Source of the DNA: Melioribacteraceae bacterium
Lineage (GTDB): Bacteria; Bacteroidota; Ignavibacteria; Ignavibacteriales; Melioribacteraceae
Length of the DNA: 52,330 nt
Direction: 5' to 3'
Assembly: GCA_028280855.1 (NCBI GenBank)
Contig: JANQLA010000043.1
Coordinates: forward strand, 1-52,330
The notes beneath the pieces were generated by a model. That model worked only from the letters and a program-made list of their open reading frames with translations, was not told where the DNA came from and did no database searches. Position numbers and translations under genes: made by a program. Below, in pieces: positions 1-8,152 of this stretch (position 1 is its first letter; each line of letters begins with the position of its first letter).

Positions 1-663
1 TCCTAATAACAAAACCGGGCTGTTGAGAGAGGCAACATGACCGGCATTGCGCATAACATCGTTAAGTCCAAAGTTTGCACCTATTATTTCGTCACCGGAT
101 AGCCGCCTTAATTCACCGTGAAGATAACGGTTGTCGTCCGCTAGCAAATCTTTTAGTCTAAGTACTTCACGATGTTTCAGGGCATTTGACATTGCGATCT
201 TCATCGGACCTTTCAAAGATTCAACCAACTCCAAATGGCTTTCCGCAAATTCCTGTTCATCGACCGAATGTAGAACGACGTTGCCTATCATTTTATCTTT
301 TGAACGCAGAATTAAAAAAATAACAGATGATGCAGTTACATTAAGAACTTTCATCACGTGCCTGCTTAATGGAAACTCCTGGGGATTCTCGATTAGTAAA
401 GCATCTCTATCACTTGAAATATTTTTCCCTGTTTTCAAGGCATCTTCACGTAAAGGTATAATAAGATCAAGTTTTTCACCCATTACTTCATCGGCACTAG
501 CGATTATATTCATAGACTGTAACGCATCGTTATAATAAGAAAGACCCATTCTTGCGACCGGCATAAAATCCTTGAGATAAAGGAATAGAGAATGCAAAGC
601 ATTTTCAATTTCCAGATTACCGCATATTCTTAGAGTTGCTTCTTTAAAAAATTCACTTCTCAT
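1..663 (-). CDS. Sigma-54-dependent transcriptional activator, GAF type (partial)
   Basis: The minus-strand frame is open from the ATG at 663 to the window edge, giving 221 residues of a longer protein. It starts MRSEFFKEATLRICGNLEIE. The N-terminal ~170 residues look like the GAF sensor domain of FhlA-type activators. A short linker follows (residues ~175-195, LKHREVLRLKDLLADDNRYL), then the entry into the AAA+ domain (IIGANFGLNDVMRNAGHVA ... SPVLLLG). The Walker A GETGTGKE motif would come next, outside the window. Proteins of this family bind upstream sites and activate sigma-54 RNA polymerase. The gene diverges from the 875-3258 operon, and the intervening DNA carries palindromes and a -24/-12 promoter, so it is probably that operon's activator (inference). 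The signal sensed cannot be read from sequence. Confidence 0.88.
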   Translation of the reverse strand, partial: MRSEFFKEATLRICGNLEIENALHSLFLYLKDFMPVARMGLSYYNDALQSMNIIASADEVMGEKLDLIIPLREDALKTGKNISSDRDALLIENPQEFPLSRHVMKVLNVTASSVIFLILRSKDKMIGNVVLHSVDEQEFAESHLELVESLKGPMKIAMSNALKHREVLRLKDLLADDNRYLHGELRRLSGDEIIGANFGLNDVMRNAGHVASLNSPVLLLG

Positions 664-688
664 TTCACATCTCTCTAGTAAAAAGACA

Positions 689-753
689 TTGTCTTATTAG
701 ACAAAATATAGCAAATACTGTCTTAATAGACAATATAGATGGTCTAATGAGGC
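689..753. promoter_or_regulatory. Operator-like palindromes between divergent regulator and operon
   Basis: There are two near-identical inverted repeats: TTGTCTTATTAGACAA at 689-704 and CTGTCTTAATAGACAA at 718-733. A degenerate third copy (GGTCTAATGAGGC) lies at 741-753. Each has the form TGTCT-N4-AGACA. They lie 55-120 bases upstream of the sigma-54 promoter at 808-823, where activator enhancer sites normally sit. They are also just upstream of the divergent activator gene, so autoregulation is possible. Assignment to that activator is an inference. Confidence 0.65.
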
Positions 754-807
754 AGTTTAAGAATTGTAGAAATACGTAACTTATTGATATTACTCAACTT
801 AGCATTC

Positions 808-823
808 CGGCACACTTTTCGCC
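808..823 (+). promoter_or_regulatory. Sigma-54 (-24/-12) promoter
   Basis: CGGCACACTTTTCGCC places GG (809-810) exactly 10 bases before GC (821-822), as in the TGGCAC-N5-TTGCA consensus. The -24 half GGCAC is perfect; the -12 half is weaker (TCGC for TTGC). Transcription would begin near 834, about 40 bases before the first gene at 875. The upstream palindromes and a divergent sigma-54 activator support it. Confidence 0.65.
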
Positions 824-874
824 TATTATGATAGAAGTGGTCAATAATAATTAAAGACATCTAATTTATTCATT

Positions 875-1171
875 ATGAAATGGATCGAAATCATAGAGCT
901 AAGAAACTCGGACAATTTCCGAAAACAACTTGAAAAACACATTCAGGAGTTTGTGAAACAGGTTGAGAAAAAAACAGAGGGAATAAAAATAAATCTATAC
1001 ACACGTATGATGATAGATATCAAATTTTTTAGCATTCATTTAATACATGACTCGGGCAAAGTTAAAAACGAAGGAAGCGCGCCGGGTATAAAGCTGGTTT
1101 CGATATTAAAATCGTTTGGTTTGGTGAATCACACAGTTTGGATTGAAAAACAAAAAGATTCATCAACCTAA
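875..1171 (+). CDS. Conserved hypothetical protein, 98 residues
   Basis: This small soluble protein is the first gene after the predicted sigma-54 promoter and lies 23 bases before the flavodoxin/ferredoxin gene. It has a predicted beta strand at the start (MKWIEIIELR), a long charged helix (residues ~17-36), then strands around IDIKFFSIHLIHDS and a final LVNHTVWIEK. The pattern resembles a small alpha/beta sandwich that may dimerise, but I do not recognise a named family. No signal peptide or membrane segment is visible. No strong ribosome binding site precedes the ATG. Its place in the operon suggests a role linked to the EFR1 and ATC-hydrolase-family genes behind it (inference). Confidence 0.7.
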   Translation: MKWIEIIELRNSDNFRKQLEKHIQEFVKQVEKKTEGIKINLYTRMMIDIKFFSIHLIHDSGKVKNEGSAPGIKLVSILKSFGLVNHTVWIEKQKDSST

Positions 1172-1194
1172 TTAGTCGGAAAGGAGTACATGAT

Positions 1195-2016
1195 ATGAAC
1201 GTGCTGATAATATATTTTTCAGCCACAGGAAACACAGAAAAAATGACAACGGTCATTGAAAAGAGGTTTACTGAGATAGGTGGAGAAGTTACCATGTTGA
1301 ATATCACCTCCTATAAAAGCAGACAGGAAAAAATTGATTTGTCCCTTTATGATGCTGTAGTGTTCGGACTGCCTGTTCACTCCAGGCGGGTTCCACGGGT
1401 GGTGAGAGAATGGTTAAGAACGCTCAATGGTCAGGGTAAAAAATGTTCGATGTTCTTTACGTACGGCGGTTTTGGTGTCCATCCCACTCATTATTCAACG
1501 AGTGAGATCCTGGAAGAACAACAATTTCGCGTTGTTTCAAGTGCGGCGTTTTTGGGTGCGCATACCTTTAATATTGGCGGCTGGAAGTCCATGGTGGGGC
1601 GACCGGACGAAGGCGACTTTGAGACAGCAAAATTATATGCTGAAAAAACATACAAGCGATTCACAGGTGAGGATGAGAGCCTATTGGGTGAATTTGAAAA
1701 GACAGAACTTTCTCAAGAAAAGCTCGATTCGTTTGAAGCAATGAGATTCAACGTGGTTACACAACTTCCGACGAGAAATGGTGTGGAGTGTAGCATGTGT
1801 TCGGTTTGTGAAGAAATATGCCCGACTGGAGCCATAGAAGCTGAATCGGGTGAAGCCGACAGTGAAAAATGTATCGTCTGTTTAGCCTGTGTGGCTAAAT
1901 GCTCTGAACAAGTTTTAAGGATAAACGATACGTATCACAGTTGGTCGCTAAAGCTGGAAAAAGAAAATATTACAGAAGAAAGTCTAAAAACACAAAAAAG
2001 TATAATATATGATTGA
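1195..2016 (+). CDS. EFR1-family flavodoxin/ferredoxin fusion
   Basis: The protein has 273 residues. Residues ~1-165 are flavodoxin-like: the phosphate-binding loop FSATGNTEKM is at about 8-17, followed by GLPVHSRRVP and FFTYGGFGVHP. Residues ~198-245 form a bacterial-type ferredoxin domain with two cysteine clusters, CSMCSVCEEICP and CIVCLACVAKC, each giving CxxCxxCxxxC for a [4Fe-4S] centre. This is the EFR1 architecture: a cytoplasmic electron carrier combining FMN and two Fe-S clusters. A GGAAAGGAG-like ribosome binding site precedes ATG 1195. It is co-directional with the flanking genes and probably sigma-54 dependent. Its redox partner is unknown; the neighbouring ATC-hydrolase-family protein is a candidate only by location. 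Confidence 0.88.
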   Translation: MNVLIIYFSATGNTEKMTTVIEKRFTEIGGEVTMLNITSYKSRQEKIDLSLYDAVVFGLPVHSRRVPRVVREWLRTLNGQGKKCSMFFTYGGFGVHPTHYSTSEILEEQQFRVVSSAAFLGAHTFNIGGWKSMVGRPDEGDFETAKLYAEKTYKRFTGEDESLLGEFEKTELSQEKLDSFEAMRFNVVTQLPTRNGVECSMCSVCEEICPTGAIEAESGEADSEKCIVCLACVAKCSEQVLRINDTYHSWSLKLEKENITEESLKTQKSIIYD

Positions 2017-2082
2017 ATCCACTCAAATGGATAGTCACATATAAAAGATTCATTGACGTAAAAAATCAGGAAGGAGAAAACC

Positions 2083-2700
2083 ATGATACAGAAAGTAAAG
2101 CTTAATTTCATAATTAGCGTTTTCGGAGTGAAAACGGTAATCAAAAAACTGAACAAAGAAAAACATAAAGAAAACCTGAAAATCTATAAAGAATATTTCC
2201 GTGAAATCAGTGACCGTACTCCTAAACAATCCGGTGCAGTAATGTCTTTTCACAGAATGTTTTCTATTATAGGGATTGCCCTTTATAAGGTAATGCAAGA
2301 TGAAGGTCAGTCTAAAGAAAAATCGATTGAGATAATACACGAATTTTTGTGGCGTGGGCCTTATGGCAAAAATGTTCGTTTTATTTCCTTTTTTGTCCGC
2401 AGAGTAAAAGATCCTTTTACAACCTATCTGAAAATCCTGGGGCCGTTTAATGAATGGTTTTTCCCTTGCCCTCCCTGGGAAAAGGAACGTGTTGATATTG
2501 AAAACGGTATCGGCTGGCATCAAAAGAAATGTTATTTCTTCGATTTTTTCAAAAAAGAAGGTCAGTGGGAGCTATGCAGTGCATACGGCGATTGCGATTG
2601 CCGGGTAGCAGAACTTTTCCCGAATGTATTAGAATTAAAAAGAGAAAAAGCCTTATGTAAAGGTGATGACTATTGTGATTTTCTGTATTACAAAAGATAA
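2083..2700 (+). CDS. L-2-amino-thiazoline-4-carboxylic acid hydrolase-family protein
   Basis: The protein has 205 residues and matches the ATC hydrolase family in overall layout. It has an alpha-helical N-terminal half and a C-terminal domain with the cysteine-bearing pattern CSAYGDCDCRVAELFP ... ALCKGDDYCDFLYYKR. The final CxGDxYCDF stretch resembles the tail of 4-vinyl-reductase-like (V4R) small-molecule domains. Known members open the thiazoline ring on the way to L-cysteine, but many homologues are uncharacterised, so the substrate is uncertain. A strong AAGGAGAAAACC ribosome binding site precedes ATG 2083. It lies between the EFR1 gene and a DUF2938 gene in one transcription unit. Confidence 0.75.
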   Translation: MIQKVKLNFIISVFGVKTVIKKLNKEKHKENLKIYKEYFREISDRTPKQSGAVMSFHRMFSIIGIALYKVMQDEGQSKEKSIEIIHEFLWRGPYGKNVRFISFFVRRVKDPFTTYLKILGPFNEWFFPCPPWEKERVDIENGIGWHQKKCYFFDFFKKEGQWELCSAYGDCDCRVAELFPNVLELKREKALCKGDDYCDFLYYKR

Positions 2701-2724
2701 TTTATTTGAAAGAAGGAGGAAATA

Positions 2725-3258
2725 ATGAAGAAAAGAAATGGAATATCAGTGAAAGAAATAATTTTGATGGGAATATTCGCAACAATTATAATGGATATCG
2801 GGTACGTATTCCTGGTTGTAACTAACATTGTTCAAGGTTCTAATGAGCCGCAGTTCCTGGGGCGTTGGATTCTGCATATGTTCGATGGTGAATTTATTCA
2901 GGAGAATATTCGCGCTGCACAGGAAATGAAATTTGAGAAACCGGTTTCTTTACTTGTTCATTACCTAACAGGTATTTTTCTTAGCGGTGTATTTCTAAAG
3001 TTAAGTAGAATTAGAAATTTTCCCCGTTCAATTTATATGGGTCTTATCTTCGGTTGGATAACTTTACTTTTCCCCTGGTTTTTATTCTATCCGTTTATCG
3101 GATTCGGAATAATGGGCTTGGACACGCCTGAAGGTATAAACAACATTTTTTACAGTATAATATATCATTCATTTTTTGGTTTGGGAATTACATTCTGGTT
3201 AGGTTTTGTAGGGAAGTTTTTTATAAAAGATAAAGACATAAAATCTGTTAATGGATAA
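2725..3258 (+). CDS. DUF2938-family membrane protein
   Basis: The protein has 177 residues and about four transmembrane helices (approximately residues 10-32, 72-92, 102-128 and 148-168). DUF2938 features include the first helix with an MD dyad (FATIIMDIGYVFLV), the loop LGRWILHMFDGEFIQENI, and the helix LLVHYLTGIFLSGVF. It probably sits in the cytoplasmic membrane; no biochemical function is established for the family. An AGAAGGAGGAAATA ribosome binding site precedes ATG 2725. It is the last gene of the presumed sigma-54 operon. Confidence 0.78.
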   Translation: MKKRNGISVKEIILMGIFATIIMDIGYVFLVVTNIVQGSNEPQFLGRWILHMFDGEFIQENIRAAQEMKFEKPVSLLVHYLTGIFLSGVFLKLSRIRNFPRSIYMGLIFGWITLLFPWFLFYPFIGFGIMGLDTPEGINNIFYSIIYHSFFGLGITFWLGFVGKFFIKDKDIKSVNG

Positions 3259-3565
3259 AAAACACATAACGTTAATGTTATACAGTTAATTTGAATATCC
3301 GGTAAAAGAAGACAACAATTAAACATTTCTACTGGAGAAATGACCAGCTCATTTTCTGGCAATCTCTCAGCATATCGCTCTTTAGTCTTTTTCTGAATAA
3401 TCGGATCTGTAAGGTCACATTCTTTGATCCTTTGCAAACTTGCTAATTTCAACATCGGCATACAATGGAAATTTTATTGTATTTCATAAAATATCTTAAT
3501 AATTTTATTTAACATTACCATACAAAATTTCCTTACCGTGAATTACTAATTTTTGTGAGAAAAAT
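3259..3565. other. Intergenic region before PAS/sigma-54 regulator
   Basis: This 307-base stretch has no supported gene. ATAACGTTAATGTTAT near its left end is a small palindrome. A minus-strand open frame of 98 codons overlaps it, with a plausible-looking stretch around 3340-3460, but it runs into the preceding gene and has no recognised homology. A TGGCA-N10-GCA match at 3357-3372 fits a -24/-12 spacing but is about 195 bases from the next start codon. Confidence 0.4.
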
Positions 3566-4971
3566 ATGAATCAGAATAATAAAATGGAGAAGATCCCAGG
3601 TCTTGCTCATTTTACAATTCAACAAGCCTTGGATGCAATTTTTTGGGTCGATTCAAATTCCGGAATTCACAAAGCCAATGAAGCCGCCTGCCGTTTAACG
3701 GGTTTTCCAATGGAGGAATTATTAAATCGGAAAATATATGAAATAAATCCTGCGTTAGACAAACATAGTTGGTCTAAAGAGTGGAAAATGTTAAAAAAAA
3801 TAAAAGATATACAAAAGAAACTTTCTTACGTCGAAAAGACGGTACCGTGGTTCCTATTGAGCTAAATGCAAATTTTTTAGAATTTGATGGAAAAGAATAT
3901 GCTTGTAGTTTCACACGTGATATAACTGAACGTAAGAAGGCTGAAATTGAACTACGAAATGCATATGAAGATATCATACAATTAAAAAATAAGCTACATG
4001 ATGAAAACACTTACCTAAAAGAGGAAATAAAACTAACCCATAATTTTGAAGAAATTATTACTCAAAACCAAGATTTACAGCAAATACTCGAAAGCGTTGA
4101 ATCAGTGGCAACTACTAATGCAACAGTGCTGATAACCGGGGAAACTGGAACCGGTAAAGAATTAATAGCCCGAGCTATTCATAATATCAGCAAACGATGT
4201 GAGCATTCGCTTCTAAAAGTCAATTGCGCTGCTCTACCCTCAAATCTGATCGAAAGTGAGCTATTCGGGCATGAAAAAGGAGCATTCACCGGAGCACATT
4301 CAAGAAAAATTGGACGTTTTGAGTTAGCAGACGGTGGAACAATTTTTTTAGATGAGATTGGAGAATTACCTTTGGATATTCAACCCAAACTTTTAAAAGT
4401 TTTACAGGATGGTAAATTCGAGCGTCTAGGAGAATCGAAGGCCCGAACAACAAATGTCAGGGTTATTGCTGCTACAAATCGAAATTTAGAAAATGAAATT
4501 AAAACAGGTCAGTTTCGAAATGACTTATTTTATCGATTGAATGTATTTCCAATTCATATTCCGCCACTTCGTATGCGTAAGAATGATATTCCATTGCTTG
4601 TTAAGCATTTTGTAAAAAAAATTAGTAAACAGCATGGTAAGAAAATTAATCGTATCCCGGATAGTCTGCTTAAAAAATTCCAGGCTTACCAATGGCCGGG
4701 TAATATACGTGAACTGGAAAATATTATCGAACGTGCAATCATTATAAGTAATGATGAAAAATTGGAAATCCGAGATTGGTTACAAATGAGCGATATTGAA
4801 ATCACATCTGATAAAACACTTACATTGCGGGATAATGAAAGGCAACATATTCTGAGTGTACTGAAGAAGACAAACTGGCGGGTCAGCGGACCCAAAGGTG
4901 CGGCGAAAATTTTGGATATCAATCCACAAACTCTTTTTACAAAACTTAAAAAACTTAATATTCACCGGTAA
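3566..4971 (+). pseudogene. PAS-domain sigma-54-dependent Fis-family regulator, frameshifted at an A8 run
   Basis: Two overlapping frames together encode one protein of about 467 residues. The first (from ATG 3566) carries the start of a PAS domain (QQALDAIFWVDSNSGIHKANEAACRLTGFPMEEL). The second carries the rest ([39 protein letters not shown]), a short coiled coil, a complete AAA+ domain ([31 protein letters not shown]) and a Fis-type helix-turn-helix ([20 protein letters not shown]). The frames join at A8 (3793-3800). One more A restores the product, so this may be a sequencing undercall, transcriptional slippage or a real mutation. Everything else is intact. Target genes are not evident; the 5256-7681 cluster lies downstream. 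Confidence 0.85.
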
Positions 4972-4979
4972 TTTATATT

Positions 4980-5011
4980 TATGGTATTAAATAAAATTAC
5001 TAAATACCATA
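4980..5011. terminator. Inverted repeat after the regulator (terminator or operator)
   Basis: TATGGTATT (4980-4988) pairs with AATACCATA (5003-5011) across a 14-base AT-rich loop. It starts 9 bases after the stop codon at 4971. It could be a weak bidirectional terminator or a binding site; there is no clear T-run. The remaining ~245 bases to the next gene show nothing else I can name. Confidence 0.35.
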
Positions 5012-5255
5012 AAATATTCCTTTCTAATTTGAACTTAATTCCGACCTATTTATTGTTCTAACTCCAATGTTTTTAACCATTTAGAAGTAGTTAAAATCTG
5101 TTTTTCGTTTTAGGCATACAGATTGACTTAGTAGCTCTAATTACATGAAGACTATTAATAGAAAAATAACAATATGTAGAGTCCCCTTTTGATTCATCTG
5201 ATTTTTGTTCCGATTTAAGAAACGGATGCTAGCTAAGCCTTGAAAAAGGAAAAAA

Positions 5256-5597
5256 ATGGAAAGAAATGTGAATTGTACTGAACTGAATAATCAAAATTAT
5301 CAGAAAATATTACCATCAAAGAATTTAATTGTTCTTGAATTCTATGCTGAATGGATTGGTAGTTGCCGGATAATTAGTTCTGCTCTTAGAGAACTTGCCG
5401 TACAATTTGCCGAAAATCAGGTTGAGTTTTGCAGGGTAAATGCAGACAAAAACACAAAAATAGTTAATGAATTTGGCATTCATTCCATACCCAGTATTCT
5501 GTTTGTTCAAAATGGGCGGGTTATGGATTTTATCTCCGGTTTAGTGTCCAAATCAGATATTGAAAATAATATAAACAAATTGATCAAGGTATCTTGA
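5256..5597 (+). CDS. Thioredoxin-like protein with atypical WIGSC active site
   Basis: The protein has 113 residues with a thioredoxin fold. The hydrophobic strand LIVLEFYAEW is followed by the active-site position W33-I-G-S-C37, where thioredoxins have WCGPC. The NADKN strand region and cis-proline loop (HSIPSILFVQNG, P79) are conserved. The N-terminal nucleophilic Cys is replaced by Ile, so a normal dithiol-disulfide cycle is not possible. A monothiol, glutathionylation-type or structural role is possible (inference). No signal peptide is seen, so it is cytoplasmic. A TTGAAAAAGGAAAAA ribosome binding site precedes ATG 5256. Its stop overlaps the start of the next gene, implying translational coupling. 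Confidence 0.82.
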   Translation: MERNVNCTELNNQNYQKILPSKNLIVLEFYAEWIGSCRIISSALRELAVQFAENQVEFCRVNADKNTKIVNEFGIHSIPSILFVQNGRVMDFISGLVSKSDIENNINKLIKVS

Positions 5598-5890
5598 AAA
5601 AGTTAACGTCTATGATAGAAACACAAAAACTATTTTATAAACAAGGATTCAATAATAAAATATTTGTAGGAAAGACCTCAATGGAAATAGATGAATTCAA
5701 TAAAAAAATAAATGAAATATGTATTGCCAGAGGATTGAAACTATCCCTTGAGTTTGATGGGATCTGGAATGTAATCGTTCTTGATAAAAGAACAGAAAAA
5801 AAAATTGCTGAAACCGGATCGGTTGGATTAAGTGGAATTTTAACTGTACTTACGATTCCGTTTACCGATACAGAAATTTGGAGCACATAA
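5594..5890 (+). CDS. Hypothetical protein, 98 residues
   Basis: The frame can start at TTG 5594, overlapping the previous stop by four bases (TTGA), or at ATG 5612, which gives 92 residues. No strong ribosome binding site discriminates between them; coupling would favour the first. The protein is small and charged, with an alternating pattern (KLSLEFDGIWNVIVLDKRTEKKIAETGSV) typical of a small alpha/beta fold. The C-terminus (LSGILTVLTIPFTDTEIW) is hydrophobic. I do not recognise the family. Confidence 0.55.
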   Translation: MKKLTSMIETQKLFYKQGFNNKIFVGKTSMEIDEFNKKINEICIARGLKLSLEFDGIWNVIVLDKRTEKKIAETGSVGLSGILTVLTIPFTDTEIWST

Positions 5891-5940
5891 GCTCCAAGTT
5901 AATTAGAGGTTCTGCCGAGACAGAGTTTATTTGAAAAAAA

Positions 5941-6282
5941 GTGTTTGTTATGTGGCTATCATTAACGATTATATTGTTTGGCTTATGGTTATTACTCGCT
6001 CCGTTTGTTGAGATGGATATCGCTTCAATTAAAGTCAACAATGCTCTTATAGGTGCGATTATTTCTACAATTGGTTTGTACTCAATAAATAGAAAATCTT
6101 GTTTGCGTTGGTTAGCCGTAATTGCTGGGATTTGGATGTTGTTTGTAGGAGCTACACCTTGGTTTACTGAGGGAAATCCTTATATCTGGAATAACATTCT
6201 TAGTGGGTTACTAATTACTATATGTGGTTTAGCCCTTATTGATAGAAAACAAATTATGAAAGTATCTTTCAAGAAAAACTGA
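5941..6282 (+). CDS. SPW-repeat-like small membrane protein
   Basis: The protein has 113 residues in four hydrophobic segments (approximately 4-22, 34-50, 57-74 and 85-101). It contains two related halves: WLSLTIILFGLWLLLAPFVE...NNALIGAIISTIGLYSINR and WLAVIAGIWMLFVGATPWF...NNILSGLLITICGLALIDR. This internal duplication, with Pro near the end of the first helix and NN-G opening the second, matches the SPW-repeat family of inner-membrane proteins of unknown function. Translation may start at GTG 5941 or ATG 5950. Confidence 0.62.
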   Translation: MFVMWLSLTIILFGLWLLLAPFVEMDIASIKVNNALIGAIISTIGLYSINRKSCLRWLAVIAGIWMLFVGATPWFTEGNPYIWNNILSGLLITICGLALIDRKQIMKVSFKKN

Positions 6283-6301
6283 TGAATTTTTAGAGGTGAA
6301 A

Positions 6302-7066
6302 ATGGAAACTTCAATAGAATTTGAAAATAATTTGGTAAAAACATCCATAAATGATGCTCTTGCTATCTTTGAATTTAAGAAAGATGCCTTTTCAATGATA
6401 ACGGATGTTGATGAAGGTTATAAACTACTTGATTGGCTTAATGTAGTTAAGATGGATAATTCAATTAAAGGTGTTCTTATACATGGAAATCCTAAGTTAT
6501 TTTGCGAAGCACCTTATGAAATATTTCTCAGCAAGATTAGACATGATGACTTATGTTATTCTAGTCTACGTAAAATTAAATCTATGAATTTCGATCTTCG
6601 GAAAAAGCAAATTACTATTCTCAATAATTTTACTAGAAATATTTTAAAGTTCCCTAAAATGATTATAGCATTTTTTAGCGGATGTGTTGTAACGCCATTT
6701 ATTGGATCTGTTCTAGCAACAGATTTTAAACTGGCAACAAATCAAGCTTCCTTTTCTTTCGCACATAAAAAATACGGACTACATCCAACAGGGGCTTTGC
6801 CTTTTTTTCTTACTCAAAGCTTAGGAATTTCAAAAGCAAAAAATCTTCTCTTTACAAAAGATCAATTAAATTCTGAAGAGTTGCTTTCACTTGGTTTAAT
6901 TGACATAATAATTTCTCCCAAAGACCCAAAAGAAATTATTGAGTATTCAAGAAGAATTGTTGAGGATAAATCAGAATCATTTACAAGCACAAAGCAATTG
7001 ACAAACAAAATTCTTTACGAAGATTATGAAAAATTCATGGAATTAGAAAGTCAGATGTATTTTTAA
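6302..7066 (+). CDS. Enoyl-CoA hydratase/isomerase (crotonase) family protein
   Basis: ATG 6302 is chosen because AGAGG lies five bases upstream; an in-frame GTG at 6296 is less well placed. The protein is about 254 residues. It shows the crotonase-fold layout: an early strand with DNSIKGVLIHGN, a central IIAFFSGCVVTPFIGSVLATDFKLATNQASFSFAHKKYGLHPTGAL stretch that aligns with the oxyanion-hole and active-site region, and a C-terminal helix set (LNSEELLSLGLIDIIIS). The usual Glu residues of enoyl-CoA hydratases are not obvious in the central stretch, so catalysis is uncertain. It could be a non-hydratase member acting on a CoA thioester or a polyketide-type intermediate. The TetR gene follows 45 bases downstream. 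Confidence 0.72.
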   Translation: METSIEFENNLVKTSINDALAIFEFKKDAFSMITDVDEGYKLLDWLNVVKMDNSIKGVLIHGNPKLFCEAPYEIFLSKIRHDDLCYSSLRKIKSMNFDLRKKQITILNNFTRNILKFPKMIIAFFSGCVVTPFIGSVLATDFKLATNQASFSFAHKKYGLHPTGALPFFLTQSLGISKAKNLLFTKDQLNSEELLSLGLIDIIISPKDPKEIIEYSRRIVEDKSESFTSTKQLTNKILYEDYEKFMELESQMYF

Positions 7067-7111
7067 ATCGGAAAGCTAAACAAACAAAAATATTTTTGAA
7101 TAATCTTTTAT

Positions 7112-7681
7112 ATGGAAACAATTCGTAATAAAGATATAGTAAACAAAGTTATTAAAATAACAAGGGAATTGATGCTGAGTTATGGAGTGAAGGGTTGGAG
7201 TATGGATGATCTTGCTAAAGAATGCCGTATGTCAAAAAAAACTTTCTACAAAATCATTGGTAATAAAGAAGAACTAATATTTAGATGTGTGTTGTATACA
7301 AAAAAACAAAATCTGGCACAGATTGAGAATTTTATTAATAGTGATCAATCATATGATGAACTATTAGATAATTTTAGTAATACCTTTACTCAAATATTTG
7401 CTCCGTATATAATTAAAAATGTTGTTCAACTAAAATCTGAATTCCCCAGGATTGGAGAAATTATAGATAATATGAAAACTAGCTACGAGTTACTCTTTAC
7501 GAAGTTTTTCAAGACGGGGAATGACTTGGGTTATTTAGTTGACTTTATCGATCCTGAATCAATTTATTATTTATTAAGTGGGATTGTAGAGCTTAATCTC
7601 ATGAATTGTAAGAGTAGCAAAGAGTTCAAAAGGAAGAATGATTTAGCATTAGGAGTCTTAATTAAAGGTATAAGAAAATAA
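7112..7681 (+). CDS. TetR/AcrR-family transcriptional regulator
   Basis: The protein has 189 residues. The N-terminal DNA-binding domain is clear: ITRELMLSYGVKGWSMDDLA, then the recognition helix ECRMSKKTFYKIIGNKEELI (residues ~14-56). The remaining ~130 residues form the helical ligand-binding and dimerisation domain. Proteins of this family are usually repressors released by a small ligand. It lies directly downstream of the crotonase-family gene and may regulate that cluster (inference). No palindromic operator stood out upstream. Confidence 0.88.
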   Translation: METIRNKDIVNKVIKITRELMLSYGVKGWSMDDLAKECRMSKKTFYKIIGNKEELIFRCVLYTKKQNLAQIENFINSDQSYDELLDNFSNTFTQIFAPYIIKNVVQLKSEFPRIGEIIDNMKTSYELLFTKFFKTGNDLGYLVDFIDPESIYYLLSGIVELNLMNCKSSKEFKRKNDLALGVLIKGIRK

Positions 7682-7897
7682 ATGTTGGCAGTGTTTGTTA
7701 GAATTAGCTGTCAGCGCAAAGCCCAATGACATAACCAGGATGACAAGATTAATTAAAAATAATTTCTCATCCAATTTCGCTTTTTTTTTAGAAATCTGTT
7801 GCGCAAAAGGTTAGGATTAGAAAAAAACAAGAAATTGCAAACATTCTTGTCCAAAATTTACTCCACACTAAATAATATATTTCCATAGTATCAATTG

Positions 7898-8126
7898 TAT
7901 AATGACGTTGTGTTTAAGTTGATGCCCAAACGATACCGCCGCCAAATATTTATTACGTTTTATTGATTATGCCTGCCCGCTATTTTTCTCCGAAGGAGTG
8001 CCTTCGGCATTGGCAGGGGAACATTTTAGTACAACTTCAAACAACAAAAAGATACGTTACTACTAACTAAAAATAAATCAAAATGCCTAAGCGAACAAAC
8101 GGTTAGTTTGAACCGCTTATTATGTG
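7898..8126. repeat. attC-like cassette spacer S1 (degenerate)
   Basis: The stretch from 7682 to 8152 has no gene. Its right end carries TTATGTG (8120-8126), the partner of CACATAAC (9027-9034) on the other side of the DUF2268 protease gene. The left end (TATAATGACGTTG...) pairs imperfectly with the right arm. A GC-rich hairpin (TGCCTGCCC ... GGCAGGGG, ~7970-8018) lies inside, and CCCAAACGATACCGCC resembles the spacer motif of the other sites. This is the least certain site of the series. Confidence 0.4.
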
Positions 8127-8152
8127 TTTTATAATTTGATATGCATACTTGT

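Noticed and set aside
131-535. 134-codon plus-strand open frame
   Set aside because: It is antisense to the sigma-54 activator, whose GAF and AAA+ features are clear on the minus strand; the plus translation has no recognisable family.
3357-3372. TGGCA-N10-GCA match to a -24/-12 promoter
   Set aside because: Spacing fits, but it is about 195 bases from the next start codon and no enhancer-like repeats are nearby, so it may be chance.
3165-3461. Minus-strand frame of 98 codons with a plausible central stretch
   Set aside because: It overlaps the end of the DUF2938 gene, has no ribosome binding site or recognised homology, and its C-terminal part is clearly a shadow. It may be a remnant but I cannot support it.
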